Below the pieces are notes generated by a model. The model ran no database searches. It saw only the letters and a list, made by a program, of their open reading frames with translations, and was not told where the DNA came from. 64,000 nucleotides of DNA from Acididesulfobacillus acetoxydans. Its GTDB lineage: Bacteria > Bacillota > Desulfitobacteriia > Desulfitobacteriales > Desulfitobacteriaceae. A program made the translations under genes and the position numbers. The stretch covers positions 3,224,001 through 3,288,000 of the forward strand of contig NZ_LR746496.1 of assembly GCF_902729405.1 (NCBI RefSeq), in the 5' to 3' direction. This document shows positions 46,927-56,080 of the stretch, piece by piece. Positions within the stretch are counted from its first letter, which is position 1. Every line of letters begins with the position of its first letter.

Positions 46927-47772
46927 ATGGCTAGTCATTGTCTGGAAACCGGAAACAGAATTTACACCGCTACGCCCGAGCCAACGGAGCATCCTTGTTT
47001 TTCCCCGGACGGACACGGTCGAGCCGGGCGGATTCACCTGGCGGTAGCAGCGGAATGCAATATCTCCTGCAACTACTGTGTGCGCAAATATGATTGTGCG
47101 AATGAGTCCCGCCCCGGAGTGACCAGCAAGCTTATCGGGGCTGAGGAAGCCATACGGGTAGTACAGGAAGCAAAACTCTCTTCCCTGGGAGCCTATCTGC
47201 ACGTGGCCGGAATTGCCGGCCCCGGTGAGCCGCTCGCCAACCCGGAAACCTTTGCTACCCTGGCACTGCTCAAAGACAAGTTTCCGGAAATGAAACGCTG
47301 TCTGAGCAGCAACGGTCTGTTGTTGCCGGAAAAATTGCCGGAACTCCTGGCCTTGGGACTTTCCCATATTACTGTGACTCTCAATACGCTGGACACGCCT
47401 TCGGCCCTACAGATCTACGGTTATGTACGCTGGCAGGGACAGACCCTGATCGGGCGGCCGGCAGTCACAATGCTTCTGGAGAATCAGCTGCTGGGAATCG
47501 AACAAGCAGTCCGGGCCGGGCTCCACGTCAAAGTCAACACCGTGGTAATTCCCGGAATCAATGACACCCGGCTCACGGTCCTGGCCCGGGAGATCAAGCA
47601 AAGAGGGGTGGAAATTCATAACCTGCTCCCCCTTATCCCTCAGGGAAAGTTTGCCTTGCGCCCGGCGCCCCGTCCCGCCGATATGCACCATTACCGCCAA
47701 GAATTGGGCCGCGTTCTTCCCCAGATGAGCCACTGCCGGCAATGCCAGGCCGATGCCATCGGCCTAGTGTGA
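46927..47772 (+). CDS. nifB: FeMo-cofactor biosynthesis radical SAM protein NifB
   Basis: 281 residues, the short NifB type without a NifX domain. The radical SAM cluster motif is C44-x3-C48-x2-C51 (AECNISCNYC), followed by VRKYDCANESRPG, AGIAGPGEPLANPE and the C-terminal CRQCQADAIG. It makes the 8Fe-9S-C core NifB-co. ATG 46927 lies 6 bases after AAGGAGGCT; a TTG at 46909 is inferior. Confidence 0.95.
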   Translation: MASHCLETGNRIYTATPEPTEHPCFSPDGHGRAGRIHLAVAAECNISCNYCVRKYDCANESRPGVTSKLIGAEEAIRVVQEAKLSSLGAYLHVAGIAGPGEPLANPETFATLALLKDKFPEMKRCLSSNGLLLPEKLPELLALGLSHITVTLNTLDTPSALQIYGYVRWQGQTLIGRPAVTMLLENQLLGIEQAVRAGLHVKVNTVVIPGINDTRLTVLAREIKQRGVEIHNLLPLIPQGKFALRPAPRPADMHHYRQELGRVLPQMSHCRQCQADAIGLV

Positions 47773-47813
47773 TAAAAACTATGGTATGAGACTAAGCTGG
47801 GCAGGTGAAAGTG

Positions 47814-48935
47814 ATGAATGACAATATCATACTCTGTGACACAACTTTACGGGACGGAGAGCAGACTCCGGGGGTGGCCTTTACCTATGCGGAAAGGGAA
47901 ATGATCGCCCGGGCTCTAACGGACGCCGGTATCGATGAGTTGGAAGTAGGTGTTCCGGCCCTGGGAACGGATGAGGTAGACGTTATCCGACAACTGGTCT
48001 CCCTGCGCTTGCCCGTACGCATGCTCACTTGGAACCGGGCGGTGAAAGCCGATCTGGAAGCCAGTTTCCGCAGCGGCTGCGCCGGGGTGTCCATTTCCGT
48101 TCCGGTCTCGGAACAGCAGATGAGCCGCAAATTGAAAAAAAGCCCGGCCTGGGTGCTGGAACAGATGGGACAATGCGTTTTACGGGCCAAACAAGATGCG
48201 GATTACGTCTGTGTGGGCTTGGAGGATGCCAGCCGGGCTTCGGCGGATTTTCTGCTGAAGGTTTGCCGGGAGGCGGAACAACTGGGAGTTAATAGAATCC
48301 GACTGGCCGATACCCTGGGCATCCTGACGCCTCTGGAACTCGCCCACCGCTTGAGCGGTCTGCCGTCAGAACTCAGCGTTCCTCTGGAGTTTCATGCTCA
48401 CAATGATCTGGGCCTGGCCACAGCCAATGCCGTAACCGCAGTTCAATGCGGATTCCGCGCCGTCAGTGTCACGGTGGGCGGCTTGGGAGAAAGGGCCGGA
48501 AACGCCGCTCTGGAAGAAGTGGCTGTCATCTTAAAACAGATGTTACAAAAGAAGGTCCGCTTCAATCTCCGTCGCTTGGGAACCATCTGTTTCATGCTCA
48601 GCCTGGCGACTCACAGGGAAATTCAAAGAAATAAACCCATTTCCGGACAAGACGTTTTCACGCATACCTCTTCCCTGCTCATTGACGGCATAAAGAAAGA
48701 CCCCGCCAATTACGAACCTTTTCCTCCGGAAAAGGTATCACGCCGGCATTCCCTGGCTCTCGGCAAATATTCAGGGGTTAAAACTCTAAACCGGTTGCTG
48801 GAGCAAAACGGCATCTTTTTGAATAACGAACAAATCGACGAGACGATCAAAAAGGTCAGGGCCCTGAGTACGCGTTTCAAAAGGCCCCTACGATCACAGG
48901 AAATTATCGAGAATTGTTGCCGGGCCAGGCACTGA
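47814..48935 (+). CDS. nifV: Homocitrate synthase NifV
   Basis: 373 residues. It condenses acetyl-CoA with 2-oxoglutarate to homocitrate, the organic ligand of the FeMo cofactor. LCDTTLRDGEQTPGVAF is the family start, EFHAHNDLGLATANAV the metal-binding HxH and NDLG region, and VTVGGLGERAGNAALEEV the second signature. ATG 47814 behind AGGTGA is preferred to the GTG at 47805. It is the last gene of the cluster; no terminator of confidence follows. Confidence 0.94.
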   Translation: MNDNIILCDTTLRDGEQTPGVAFTYAEREMIARALTDAGIDELEVGVPALGTDEVDVIRQLVSLRLPVRMLTWNRAVKADLEASFRSGCAGVSISVPVSEQQMSRKLKKSPAWVLEQMGQCVLRAKQDADYVCVGLEDASRASADFLLKVCREAEQLGVNRIRLADTLGILTPLELAHRLSGLPSELSVPLEFHAHNDLGLATANAVTAVQCGFRAVSVTVGGLGERAGNAALEEVAVILKQMLQKKVRFNLRRLGTICFMLSLATHREIQRNKPISGQDVFTHTSSLLIDGIKKDPANYEPFPPEKVSRRHSLALGKYSGVKTLNRLLEQNGIFLNNEQIDETIKKVRALSTRFKRPLRSQEIIENCCRARH

Positions 48936-49070
48936 AAGTCTGATTCACTCAAGGGAATACGGCAGACAACGATCTTTGCGGATCCCAACCATGTTGTTCA
49001 GGTGAAGTCCAGAAGAGCTAACCGGCGCTCTATGCGCCCGGACCTGCCCCAGTGTCAGGATAGTGTATCC

Positions 49071-50045
49071 CTATTTAGGCATGACCACAAAACCCGTCGC
49101 AACATAGCGCTCCTGAAAAATATCGCACGGACGGTTAATCACTTTTCCCTGATAAACCATTTCCGCGGAAGACCCGCCGTCTAGGTTGACGGCATTAATC
49201 GCGTGGTATTCCAGAAAGACGTTCATCAAATCGCGCCCAGTCGCTCCCCAACTCCAACCCGGCTCGCGCCCGTCAATAACGACGAAGATAATCGTTCCAT
49301 CCGCTGTCTGCCCAATTCCCGTCCTGGGGGCAATACCGATACCGCCATCTCCCTCGATAACCGGTGTCCCATTCTTGATCAGAGTCGGACCATAGAAAGT
49401 CACGGCTTCTTGAATGTGCTTGGCGACCAGTTCGTCCGCCGACATGGGGGCTATGATCAATTTTCCCTGGCTGTCAATGCCAATCACTTGGTGCACAACG
49501 GCCTTTCCGGCACTGTTATAGACGAGCTTACCGTCGTGGACGGTCAGCCCTTCGGGAAAAGACCCGTTCCCTTTACCATTCGGATCATTGAAACCGCCGG
49601 CGTTGATTCCGGCAAGCGCCCCGGTTTGCTTGACGAAACTCGTTATCCGTTCTCCCGCTACTCCCGGCTGATTGGTCATGACAGCTTTGACCCGTTTCGG
49701 ATCTTTAATCAGCATGACCTTCCCTTTGAAAGAATGACCTTGGATGTTCTGGATTTCAATGCCGCTATTCGGGTCGGTCGCCACCTGCTCCCTGACCACG
49801 TGACTTTGGGTGTTCACTCCCAAACTGTCGTACTCACGTGTTATCTCATCAATTTGAGCCTGGGACAGAAAAGCCCGCACCACCTGCGGGTGGCGGGACA
49901 GCGCAATTGAACCCACTGTCATGACCTTCAGGGCTTGAAAAGGACCATAAAAAACGATGAGGGGTGCCAGTAAGGCAGCAAAGACAATATTGAAACCCAC
50001 AAAACTCATGAACCTTTTCCCGCTGAATCTTACCCTGCGTTTCAT
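49071..50045 (-). CDS. Membrane-anchored NAGPA-type phosphodiester glycosidase
   Basis: 324 residues. An N-terminal membrane anchor (FVGFNIVFAALLAPLIVFYG) is followed by a helical linker and a NAGPA domain (Pfam PF09992, named for the human enzyme that removes GlcNAc from phosphodiesters): ITSFVKQTGALAGINAGGF, LTVHDGKLV, TFYGPTLIKNG and AINAVNLDGGSSAEMVY. In bacteria such proteins are thought to act on wall or capsule polymers outside the cell. The ATG at 50043-50045 has AGGAGG upstream. The domain is almost identical at DNA level to that at 51693-53717. Confidence 0.88.
   Translation of the reverse strand: MKRRVRFSGKRFMSFVGFNIVFAALLAPLIVFYGPFQALKVMTVGSIALSRHPQVVRAFLSQAQIDEITREYDSLGVNTQSHVVREQVATDPNSGIEIQNIQGHSFKGKVMLIKDPKRVKAVMTNQPGVAGERITSFVKQTGALAGINAGGFNDPNGKGNGSFPEGLTVHDGKLVYNSAGKAVVHQVIGIDSQGKLIIAPMSADELVAKHIQEAVTFYGPTLIKNGTPVIEGDGGIGIAPRTGIGQTADGTIIFVVIDGREPGWSWGATGRDLMNVFLEYHAINAVNLDGGSSAEMVYQGKVINRPCDIFQERYVATGFVVMPK
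49135..49722. repeat. ~590-bp direct repeat, copy 1 (NAGPA domain)
   Basis: Matches 51772-52359 at an offset of 2637 bases, with only a few percent differences by eye. Similarity drops sharply at the linker end. Confidence 0.9.
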
Positions 50046-50133
50046 TTTCGGCCCTGTCCTCCTGCACAAAAGACTCCACATACTCCGCTTTTCCAGCCCT
50101 AAGCTCCTGATCTTCCCATGTTAAATGCCACAT

Positions 50134-50843
50134 CCCTCGTACATAAATATTGGATATCGTTGTCAGTCACGCTACCACTCCTTCAAGGGGTGGCTTCATT
50201 TTGCCCTATAAGGGCATGTTACTGGCTACGCCTGCGCCTGAAGGCGTGGTTTCGCAAGCCATTGTCGCTTGCTACCCCTATAGGGGTCTTATGATTGCTT
50301 CTTACCTATCTTCGGTTTGATCTGCTTCAAGCTGATTCTTGATGTACCTTTTGATCTCTTCCTCATTCCGTCCGACCGTATTGACGTTTGACAGAACACC
50401 TCTTCGTTCAAAATGCCGATTGCCCTTTTGCTTATACTCTGGGTGCTAATCAAAAATCATTAATATTAATGCGCTTTTCCCTTTTAAGTACCCCATAAAT
50501 TCGGAAACACTCAGCGTAGGCGGGATCTTTACATATTGATGCACTTGATCTTACACTAGATTGAAACATCTTTATACTCGCCTGGTTTTTGATGATCTCT
50601 CAGATATCGGCTCTCAGTTCCCCGTCCATCTCTTTTCGTCTGTATTTCGGAAGGAACATTATGTGATACGTGCAGTCCCACTTCGTATGTGATAAACTTG
50701 AATTATCCATTTTGATGCCCTCCTCTACTACTGATTTTGACTTGCGAAACCTTAGTCGCTAGAGCAGAGGAGAGCTACATTATCATGTTCCCCGTTACTT
50801 TCTATTCTGGTCTCCCACGCATAGCGTGGGACTTAAGCTCAAA
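50134..50843 (-). mobile_element. Degenerate IS200-type element
   Basis: Contains a decayed Y1 transposase flanked by small perfect hairpins of the sort found at IS200 ends: CTCCCACGCATAGCGTGGGA (50813-50832), GCCCTATAAGGGC and TACCCCTATAGGGGT (50204-50285). Confidence 0.65.
50306..50710 (-). pseudogene. tnpA: IS200 tnpA (Y1 transposase) remnant
   Basis: Begins MDNSSLSHTKWDCTYHIMFL, then PKYRRKEMDGELRADI, followed by a stop and further frames (KDPAYAECFRIYGVLK). The HUH motif and the catalytic tyrosine are not found. Inactive. Confidence 0.8.
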
Positions 50844-51248
50844 TTAGAAAGTGTAAGGTGGAACCTCCAAATAGGTCGCTGATCCATACTCATAACTGCC
50901 ATCATATGCCTGGAATTCACACCAATTACCGGAACCATCAGAAGAGCTAACGGTTGTAATTGCATCCCCAGTCTGTCCGTAATCTATGCCAAATTTAATT
51001 GGGTAGTTTAGTCCAGGGCCGGTACGGGTATTTAAGTACGGATCCGCCGTGCACTTAACCTCCCCAGAATAGCCTACCCATGGCTGTTGCGGCGACACAA
51101 ACTGTGGATTCGTTTTCCCTTGAGTTGATAATTTATTATGCGATGATACTTGAGTATTAGTAGTTGATGCAAGAGATGTAGAAGTGGAAGCGAACATCAA
51201 GCAAATAGCCAAAGCTGTAGATATAGCCAGTAGGCGCCTAACATTCAT
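50844..51248 (-). CDS. Secreted protein with SH3b-like domain
   Basis: 134 residues. A signal peptide (RRLLAISTALAICLMFASTS, cut after SLA) precedes a serine/threonine-rich linker and a bacterial SH3 domain (TADPYLNTRTGPGLNYPIKF). SH3b domains bind peptidoglycan. The ATG at 51246-51248 follows GAGAGGGGGA. Two cysteines may form a disulfide. Confidence 0.75.
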   Translation of the reverse strand: MNVRRLLAISTALAICLMFASTSTSLASTTNTQVSSHNKLSTQGKTNPQFVSPQQPWVGYSGEVKCTADPYLNTRTGPGLNYPIKFGIDYGQTGDAITTVSSSDGSGNWCEFQAYDGSYEYGSATYLEVPPYTF

Positions 51249-51287
51249 TGTGAATCCCCCTCTCAACGTACTCACTGATTCAGTCAC

Positions 51288-51692
51288 TAATTCAGTGAGA
51301 TCACTCCTTCGGATTTGGCATGGTCGCAGCTAATGAATCTTTAGACAAATCGCTAAGCGAAGTTTCTGTTTCTCCTTCCTAATTAATTAGTGTTCAGTGC
51401 GGAAATTCAAATACTTAGGGGATGAGTATAATGGAACGGAACCCTCCTCCCTTCCTTAAAATCTCCCTTCACAAACACCCCCAGTAGGTGTAGTATTGTG
51501 TAGTATTAACTTACCTACTATTTGTGTAGGGGCCAGCGCCTCCAGATCATTTGCTACTTTTCGGGTGTAAATGGTCTGGAGGCGTCCCTATTTAATTGGC
51601 ATCAGCCAACTAAACACCAGTATTATGGGTTCGGGAGCGCCTTTATTGCGTATATTCCAAATGTATGGAAGCACAGAACACATCTACTTCCC
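51288..51692. other. Intergenic stretch with long hairpin
   Basis: No gene. CGCCTCCAGATCATTT (51540-51555) and AAATGGTCTGGAGGCG (51570-51585) can form a 16-base-pair stem with one G-T pair. A direct repeat GTAGTATTGTGTAGTATTA lies at 51491. It could be a non-autonomous element or an RNA structure. Confidence 0.45.
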
Positions 51693-53717
51693 TTAGCTTG
51701 CTTTTCCCGCCTGCGGCATCACGACAAAGGCGGTGGGCACACGGCGTTCCCCAAAAATATCCCACAGGTGGTTAATCACTTTTCCCTGATAAACCATTTC
51801 CGTGGAGGACCCGCCGTCTAAGTTGACAGCATTAATCGCGTGGTATTCCAGAAAGACGTTCATCAAATCGCGCCCAGTCGCTCCCCAACTCCAAGTCGGC
51901 TGGCGCCCGTCAATAACGACGAAGATAATCGTTCCATCCGCGGTCTGCCCAATTCCCGTCCTGGGGGCAATACCGATACCGCCATCTCCCTCGATAACCG
52001 GTGTCCCATTCTTGATCAGAGTCGGACCATAGAAAGTCACGGCTTCTTGAATGTGCTTGGCGACCAGTTCGTCCGCCGACATGGGGGCTATGATCAATTT
52101 TCCCTGGCTGTCAATGCCAATGACTTGGTGCACAACGGCCTTTCCGGCACTGTTATAGACGAGCTTACCGTCGTGGACGGTCAGCCCTTCGGGAAAAGAC
52201 CCGTTCCCTTTACCGTTCGGATCATTGAAACCGCCGGCGTTGATTCCGGCAAGCGCCCCGGTTTGCTTGACGAAGCTCGTTATCCGTTCTCCCGCTACTC
52301 CCGGCTGATTGGTCATGACAGCTTTGACCCGTTTCGGATCTTTGATCAGCATGACTTCACCTTTAAACGTTTGCCCTTGGATACTCTGGATTCTAATCCC
52401 ATTGTTCGGAGCGGCCGGCACCTGTTTACTGACAACATTGTTTTGGGTGTTCACGCCCAATGCGCTGTGACCGTCCTTGCCGGAACCCGAACCGGAGTCT
52501 GCGCCGGCTGACTTGAGATTGGCACCCTGGGCCTGACTTGTGTGCAAAGACTCTGCGGAGCTATTGGGAGCCCTTGTCAACAGGATGACACCCAGAACCA
52601 TTAGCAGGGCCACTCCCAGTGCAACTCGCATTGCGGAACCTTTCTTGAAAGAAGAGATCATGATAATTCTCCTTTTCATTCTCGATGGTTTTCCCAGGAT
52701 ACCCATGCCTCCCGGAAAACCCTGAGGCTTAGCGATCTGCAGCAGATGAATCATTGTATAGCCATAATGGGAACGTTCCGTGGGATCCAGATGGGATAGC
52801 ACCCGTGCATCACACGCCATCTCGATATCCTGGCGCATGAGGTAGAAAGCGTACCAAACCAGGGGATCGAACCAATAGATCCCTTTTAAGAAGACCATAA
52901 GCCCGTTAACCAGAAAATCCCTTTGCCTATAATGCACCAACTCGTGCAGGAAGATATGCTTCAACTCATGCGGATTTATTTGGTCCGGGAGTCCGGCGGG
53001 GAGCAAGAGAGTGGGCCTGAGGAAGCCGAAAAGCACAGGCATCCGAACCAGGGGACTGATGCGCAGACGAATATCGGCCTTAAGATTGAGAATGCGCTTG
53101 GATCGCTCAAGCAGCTCTCTTTCGAATTCTTGAGGTTCCCGAGCGGTTTTCTCGACTCTCAGAAACAAACGCCCGTTCACGAATATAACATAGAGCCCAA
53201 AAAGCATTGCCCCTGCCAGCCACACAAGCAAAGCGGACAGAGCCATCTGGCCGGCGTCTACGGGCCGCCCCATGGTTTGCGCCATGGTATGTCCTCGGCT
53301 GTCACCTGGCCTAGCAACGGCTTCTCCCTGGCCTTTCCCTCCGGTTTGACCTGATCGGGAGAGAGGGTCGGTCAGTCCCTGACCCGAAACGGCGACCCGG
53401 GGCTGAGTGATGCCTGAGGCAGGAACGGCTGCCGCCCCGATCTTCTCCGTGAAGTTCTTTCCTGTTGGAGCCAGAAGATATGTTTTTGCAAGCACATCTC
53501 CGAACGCCGGTACAATATTCAGCACGCTGAGAGAACTTGCGGGGGCAAGCGGGATGGCTAAGCGTACCAGGAGAAGAAACCAGATCCAATAATGCCAGGA
53601 AGGCGGCATCTGACTCTTAAAGAGCCATTTCAGCCCCAAAATAATCGGCACGATGAGACAAGCCATTAGTGAAGAATACAATACCCAGTGAAAAGGCGTC
53701 ATCAGAAGGTCCAACAC
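51693..53717 (-). CDS. BlaR1-type M56 metallopeptidase fused to a NAGPA domain
   Basis: 674 residues. Residues 1-360 are a BlaR1/MecR1-like membrane peptidase: several helices, the gluzincin motif IFLHELVHYRQRD and MRQDIEMACDARVL. A further helix (ALGVALLMVLGVILLTRA) leads to an outer domain. In BlaR1 this is a penicillin-binding sensor; here a serine/glycine linker is followed by a NAGPA phosphodiester glycosidase domain (about 430-670; AGINAGGF, LDGGSS). Start GTG at 53717 with GAAGG upstream. blaI lies just upstream on the same strand. It is probably a sensor of a sugar-phosphate polymer or glycan signal; that is inference. Confidence 0.88.
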   Translation of the reverse strand: MLDLLMTPFHWVLYSSLMACLIVPIILGLKWLFKSQMPPSWHYWIWFLLLVRLAIPLAPASSLSVLNIVPAFGDVLAKTYLLAPTGKNFTEKIGAAAVPASGITQPRVAVSGQGLTDPLSRSGQTGGKGQGEAVARPGDSRGHTMAQTMGRPVDAGQMALSALLVWLAGAMLFGLYVIFVNGRLFLRVEKTAREPQEFERELLERSKRILNLKADIRLRISPLVRMPVLFGFLRPTLLLPAGLPDQINPHELKHIFLHELVHYRQRDFLVNGLMVFLKGIYWFDPLVWYAFYLMRQDIEMACDARVLSHLDPTERSHYGYTMIHLLQIAKPQGFPGGMGILGKPSRMKRRIIMISSFKKGSAMRVALGVALLMVLGVILLTRAPNSSAESLHTSQAQGANLKSAGADSGSGSGKDGHSALGVNTQNNVVSKQVPAAPNNGIRIQSIQGQTFKGEVMLIKDPKRVKAVMTNQPGVAGERITSFVKQTGALAGINAGGFNDPNGKGNGSFPEGLTVHDGKLVYNSAGKAVVHQVIGIDSQGKLIIAPMSADELVAKHIQEAVTFYGPTLIKNGTPVIEGDGGIGIAPRTGIGQTADGTIIFVVIDGRQPTWSWGATGRDLMNVFLEYHAINAVNLDGGSSTEMVYQGKVINHLWDIFGERRVPTAFVVMPQAGKAS
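51772..52359. repeat. ~590-bp direct repeat, copy 2 (NAGPA domain)
   Basis: Partner of 49135-49722. The linker next to it (52350-52477) also recurs in the relic at 39549-39684. Confidence 0.9.
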
Positions 53718-53760
53718 GCTACCCTTCCTTCACTCTCTACTCTTCCTTCACTCTCTACTC

Positions 53761-53856
53761 TTCCGTCACTCTACTCTTCCGTTACTCTACTCTTCCGTTA
53801 CTCTACTCTTCCGTTACTCTACTCTTCCGTTACTCTACTCTTCCGGTATTCTATCC
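53761..53856. repeat. 16-bp tandem repeat between blaI and blaR1-type gene
   Basis: Six consecutive units of CTTCCGTTACTCTACT, nearly perfect, preceded at 53725-53760 by two 18-base variants (TTCCTTCACTCTCTACTC). They lie between blaI and the M56 gene and reach the 3' end of blaI. Confidence 0.95.
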
Positions 53857-54234
53857 CTCCTTATTCCCGCCTTTTTCCAGAATACGCTTGAGTTCGTCGA
53901 TTTCAGTCTCTGAAAGTTCGTCCTCTGCCAAGATGTTCATCAGAAGGAGATTGAGAGAACCGTCATAGACCTTTTCGAGAAACGACCTTCGCTCTTCTCT
54001 TCTGTATTCTTCCCGGGTCAACATGGGCCTGCACACAAAAGGAGATGAACTTTTGTCAATGGCAATTGCTTTCTTGCTGACCAGCCTGCTGATAAGCGTG
54101 TAGACCGTGGTCGGCTTCCAACCCGTGCTTGAGCGCAAGATCTCGACGACTTCCATGGCTGTGATGGGAGCTTTTTCCCACAGTACGTTCATGACCTGCC
54201 ATTCCGCATCCGAAATTCTCGAAGTTTTATTCAA
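53851..54234 (-). CDS. blaI: BlaI/MecI-type repressor
   Basis: 127 residues. Winged helix (ISDAEWQVMNVLWEKAPITA, TVYTLISRLVSKKAIAI) and a C-terminal dimerisation helix (LSETEIDELKRILEKGG). Such repressors are inactivated by cleavage when the partner M56 protease senses a signal. TTG start at 54232-54234 behind GAGGTGATG. A promoter with an overlapping inverted repeat lies upstream. Confidence 0.93.
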   Translation of the reverse strand: MNKTSRISDAEWQVMNVLWEKAPITAMEVVEILRSSTGWKPTTVYTLISRLVSKKAIAIDKSSSPFVCRPMLTREEYRREERRSFLEKVYDGSLNLLLMNILAEDELSETEIDELKRILEKGGNKEG

Positions 54235-54255
54235 GGCACATCACCTCTACATATT

Positions 54256-54299
54256 TAGAATACGGGGTTATTCTACACCAATAGAAATCGACTTGTCAA
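54256..54299 (-). promoter_or_regulatory. blaI promoter with overlapping operator
   Basis: On the minus strand TTGACA (54294-54299), 18 bases, TAGAAT (54270-54275). The -10 box is one arm of the inverted repeat TAGAATA-N6-TATTCTA (54256-54275), placed as an autorepressor site would be. Confidence 0.7.
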
Positions 54300-54433
54300 C
54301 ACGGAGTTGCCGGGGTTCTTGCGCAACGGGGTTATGTCCATGTAGTCGCTCAGTGTTAGTTTGCCTCCCTGTTTCCTCTCGGAACAAGCAGGGAAAACGA
54401 TCTGCCTTCGTGCCGCCCCAGAAATGTTTCCGC

Positions 54434-56080
54434 TCAGCCTTCACAGGAGAGATGGCGAACGCAGTTTCTTCCCTCTTTTTTCGCTTGGTATAATAAATCG
54501 TCGACCCGTCGGAGTAAAGAATCGCTTGTATCCGAAAGGCAAAATTCCGCGACACCAAAGCTGGCGGTTACCGAGCCTACGCCTTCGAACGGCAAGTGGG
54601 ACAATCTTTCTCTTAAGTCCTCCGCCACCGTTAGAGCTGACTGAACCGTCGTATCCGCCAGCAAAACCATAAATTCTTCCCCACCCCACCGGGCTAAAGA
54701 ATCTACCTTGCGAATCCTCTCTTGCACCATGGTCACGGTACCACAAAGCACACGGTCTCCAGCCTCATGGCCATAGGTATCATTGATTCTCTTAAAATGA
54801 TCAATATCGAACATAGTTAGGGAGAAAGGAATGCCACTTCTGTTCTTGCGCTCAATTTCCCGCTTGATAACTTCGACAAAATAACGCCGATTGTACGCCC
54901 GGGTCAAAGGGTCCGTCACCGACATCCGGCGCAATTCTTCTTCCATTTTTCTCTTTTCCGTGATGTCGCGCAAAATGGAGACCGCGTGCCAACCATGACT
55001 TTGGGGCAAAGCGCTGAGAGACATCTCAATGATGATTTCCCGCCCTTCTTTCGGCCAAGCCTCAAGTTCCGTGATTCTATTCACAAAATTTCCCCGCCCA
55101 GTTCTTTGAAAGCGGGCAAATCCCTCGTTGTGGGCTGTACGATGGCGTTCCGGGATAATCCTCTCTATGTGCGCGCCGAGCATCTCGGCTTCCGAATAGC
55201 CTAACAATCGTTCAGCCGATGGGTTCCAGAAAATAACATGGTCTTGCTCATTAAGCATGATAATGGCTTCCTGAGCCGCCATGGTAATGTTGCGAAGCCT
55301 GGCTTCACTCTCCCTCAATTCCGCCTCCATTTTCTTCTGTTCAGTAACATCGAAAATAATGGAGTAAAGCAACTCTTGACTCTGAATCCGCATCGGATAA
55401 GAAAAGACCTCCACATTGCGGACTTCCCCGGTGGCTTTCCGGTGCGAAAAAACAAAAGAACTAAATTTCCCGTCAACCGCCAGCTGCAGATATTTTGCCA
55501 ATTCCACCTGAGGTAAGGCACTTAGAGCATAGATCGTCATCTCCCGCATTTTTTCCGGGGGATAGTCATAAAATTGGCAGGCCGCACGATTGGCCTCCAA
55601 AATACGCCCGCTGTGCGGCTGGATGAGCAGCATCATCGCGCCGTGATTGAAGAACATGGTCTTAAATTTCTCGGCACTTTCTTTTAATTCTTTGTGTGCT
55701 TCGGATAAAGCCAGCGCCATTTTAATGGAAGAAAGCAGGACAAATTCCCCTGAGTCCTTGACGACATAACCATAATAAGCGATCGTATGCACTCTTTCCA
55801 ATATGGACCGCCCCGTACATGCCGAAAGAAAAACAATGGGCAGATCTTTCACGCGCAGGATTTCTTCCGCCACTTGGATACCATCCAGGCCTCCCTCAAG
55901 TTCGACATCGATCAGTGCCAGGTCGATTGTTTCGTCAAGCGCTATCTGGGTGAGTCCCTCTGCGCCCGTCCGTGCCGTAATAACTTCATAGCCCGCATTC
56001 CGTAGCAATTTTTCTTCGACTTTCGCTTGGAACCTGCTATCTTCCAGTAACAGGATTTTCTTGCCCCCAGGATCAATCAT
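54434..56080 (-). CDS. Diguanylate cyclase with REC and two PAS domains
   Basis: 548 residues: receiver domain (about 8-125; KILLLEDSRFQAKVE, phosphoacceptor LALIDVELEGG), PAS (about 140-255), PAS (about 270-390; IFWNPSAERLLGYSEAEM), and GGDEF (about 395-545) with active site RWGGEEFMVLL and substrate block FDIDHFKRINDTYGH. It makes cyclic di-GMP. No RxxD inhibition site is seen before GGEEF. Start ATG at 56078-56080 behind GGGGGAC. Monocistronic; no partner kinase adjacent. Confidence 0.93.
   Translation of the reverse strand: MIDPGGKKILLLEDSRFQAKVEEKLLRNAGYEVITARTGAEGLTQIALDETIDLALIDVELEGGLDGIQVAEEILRVKDLPIVFLSACTGRSILERVHTIAYYGYVVKDSGEFVLLSSIKMALALSEAHKELKESAEKFKTMFFNHGAMMLLIQPHSGRILEANRAACQFYDYPPEKMREMTIYALSALPQVELAKYLQLAVDGKFSSFVFSHRKATGEVRNVEVFSYPMRIQSQELLYSIIFDVTEQKKMEAELRESEARLRNITMAAQEAIIMLNEQDHVIFWNPSAERLLGYSEAEMLGAHIERIIPERHRTAHNEGFARFQRTGRGNFVNRITELEAWPKEGREIIIEMSLSALPQSHGWHAVSILRDITEKRKMEEELRRMSVTDPLTRAYNRRYFVEVIKREIERKNRSGIPFSLTMFDIDHFKRINDTYGHEAGDRVLCGTVTMVQERIRKVDSLARWGGEEFMVLLADTTVQSALTVAEDLRERLSHLPFEGVGSVTASFGVAEFCLSDTSDSLLRRVDDLLYQAKKEGRNCVRHLSCEG

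Noticed and set aside
49203-49910. 235-codon plus-strand frame, and its twin at 51840
   Set aside because: Antisense shadows of the two NAGPA domains; they recur only because the sense DNA is duplicated.
53669-53968. Repeat-rich plus-strand frame with YSSVTLLFRYSTLP units
   Set aside because: It is the translation of the 16-bp tandem repeat and antisense of blaI.
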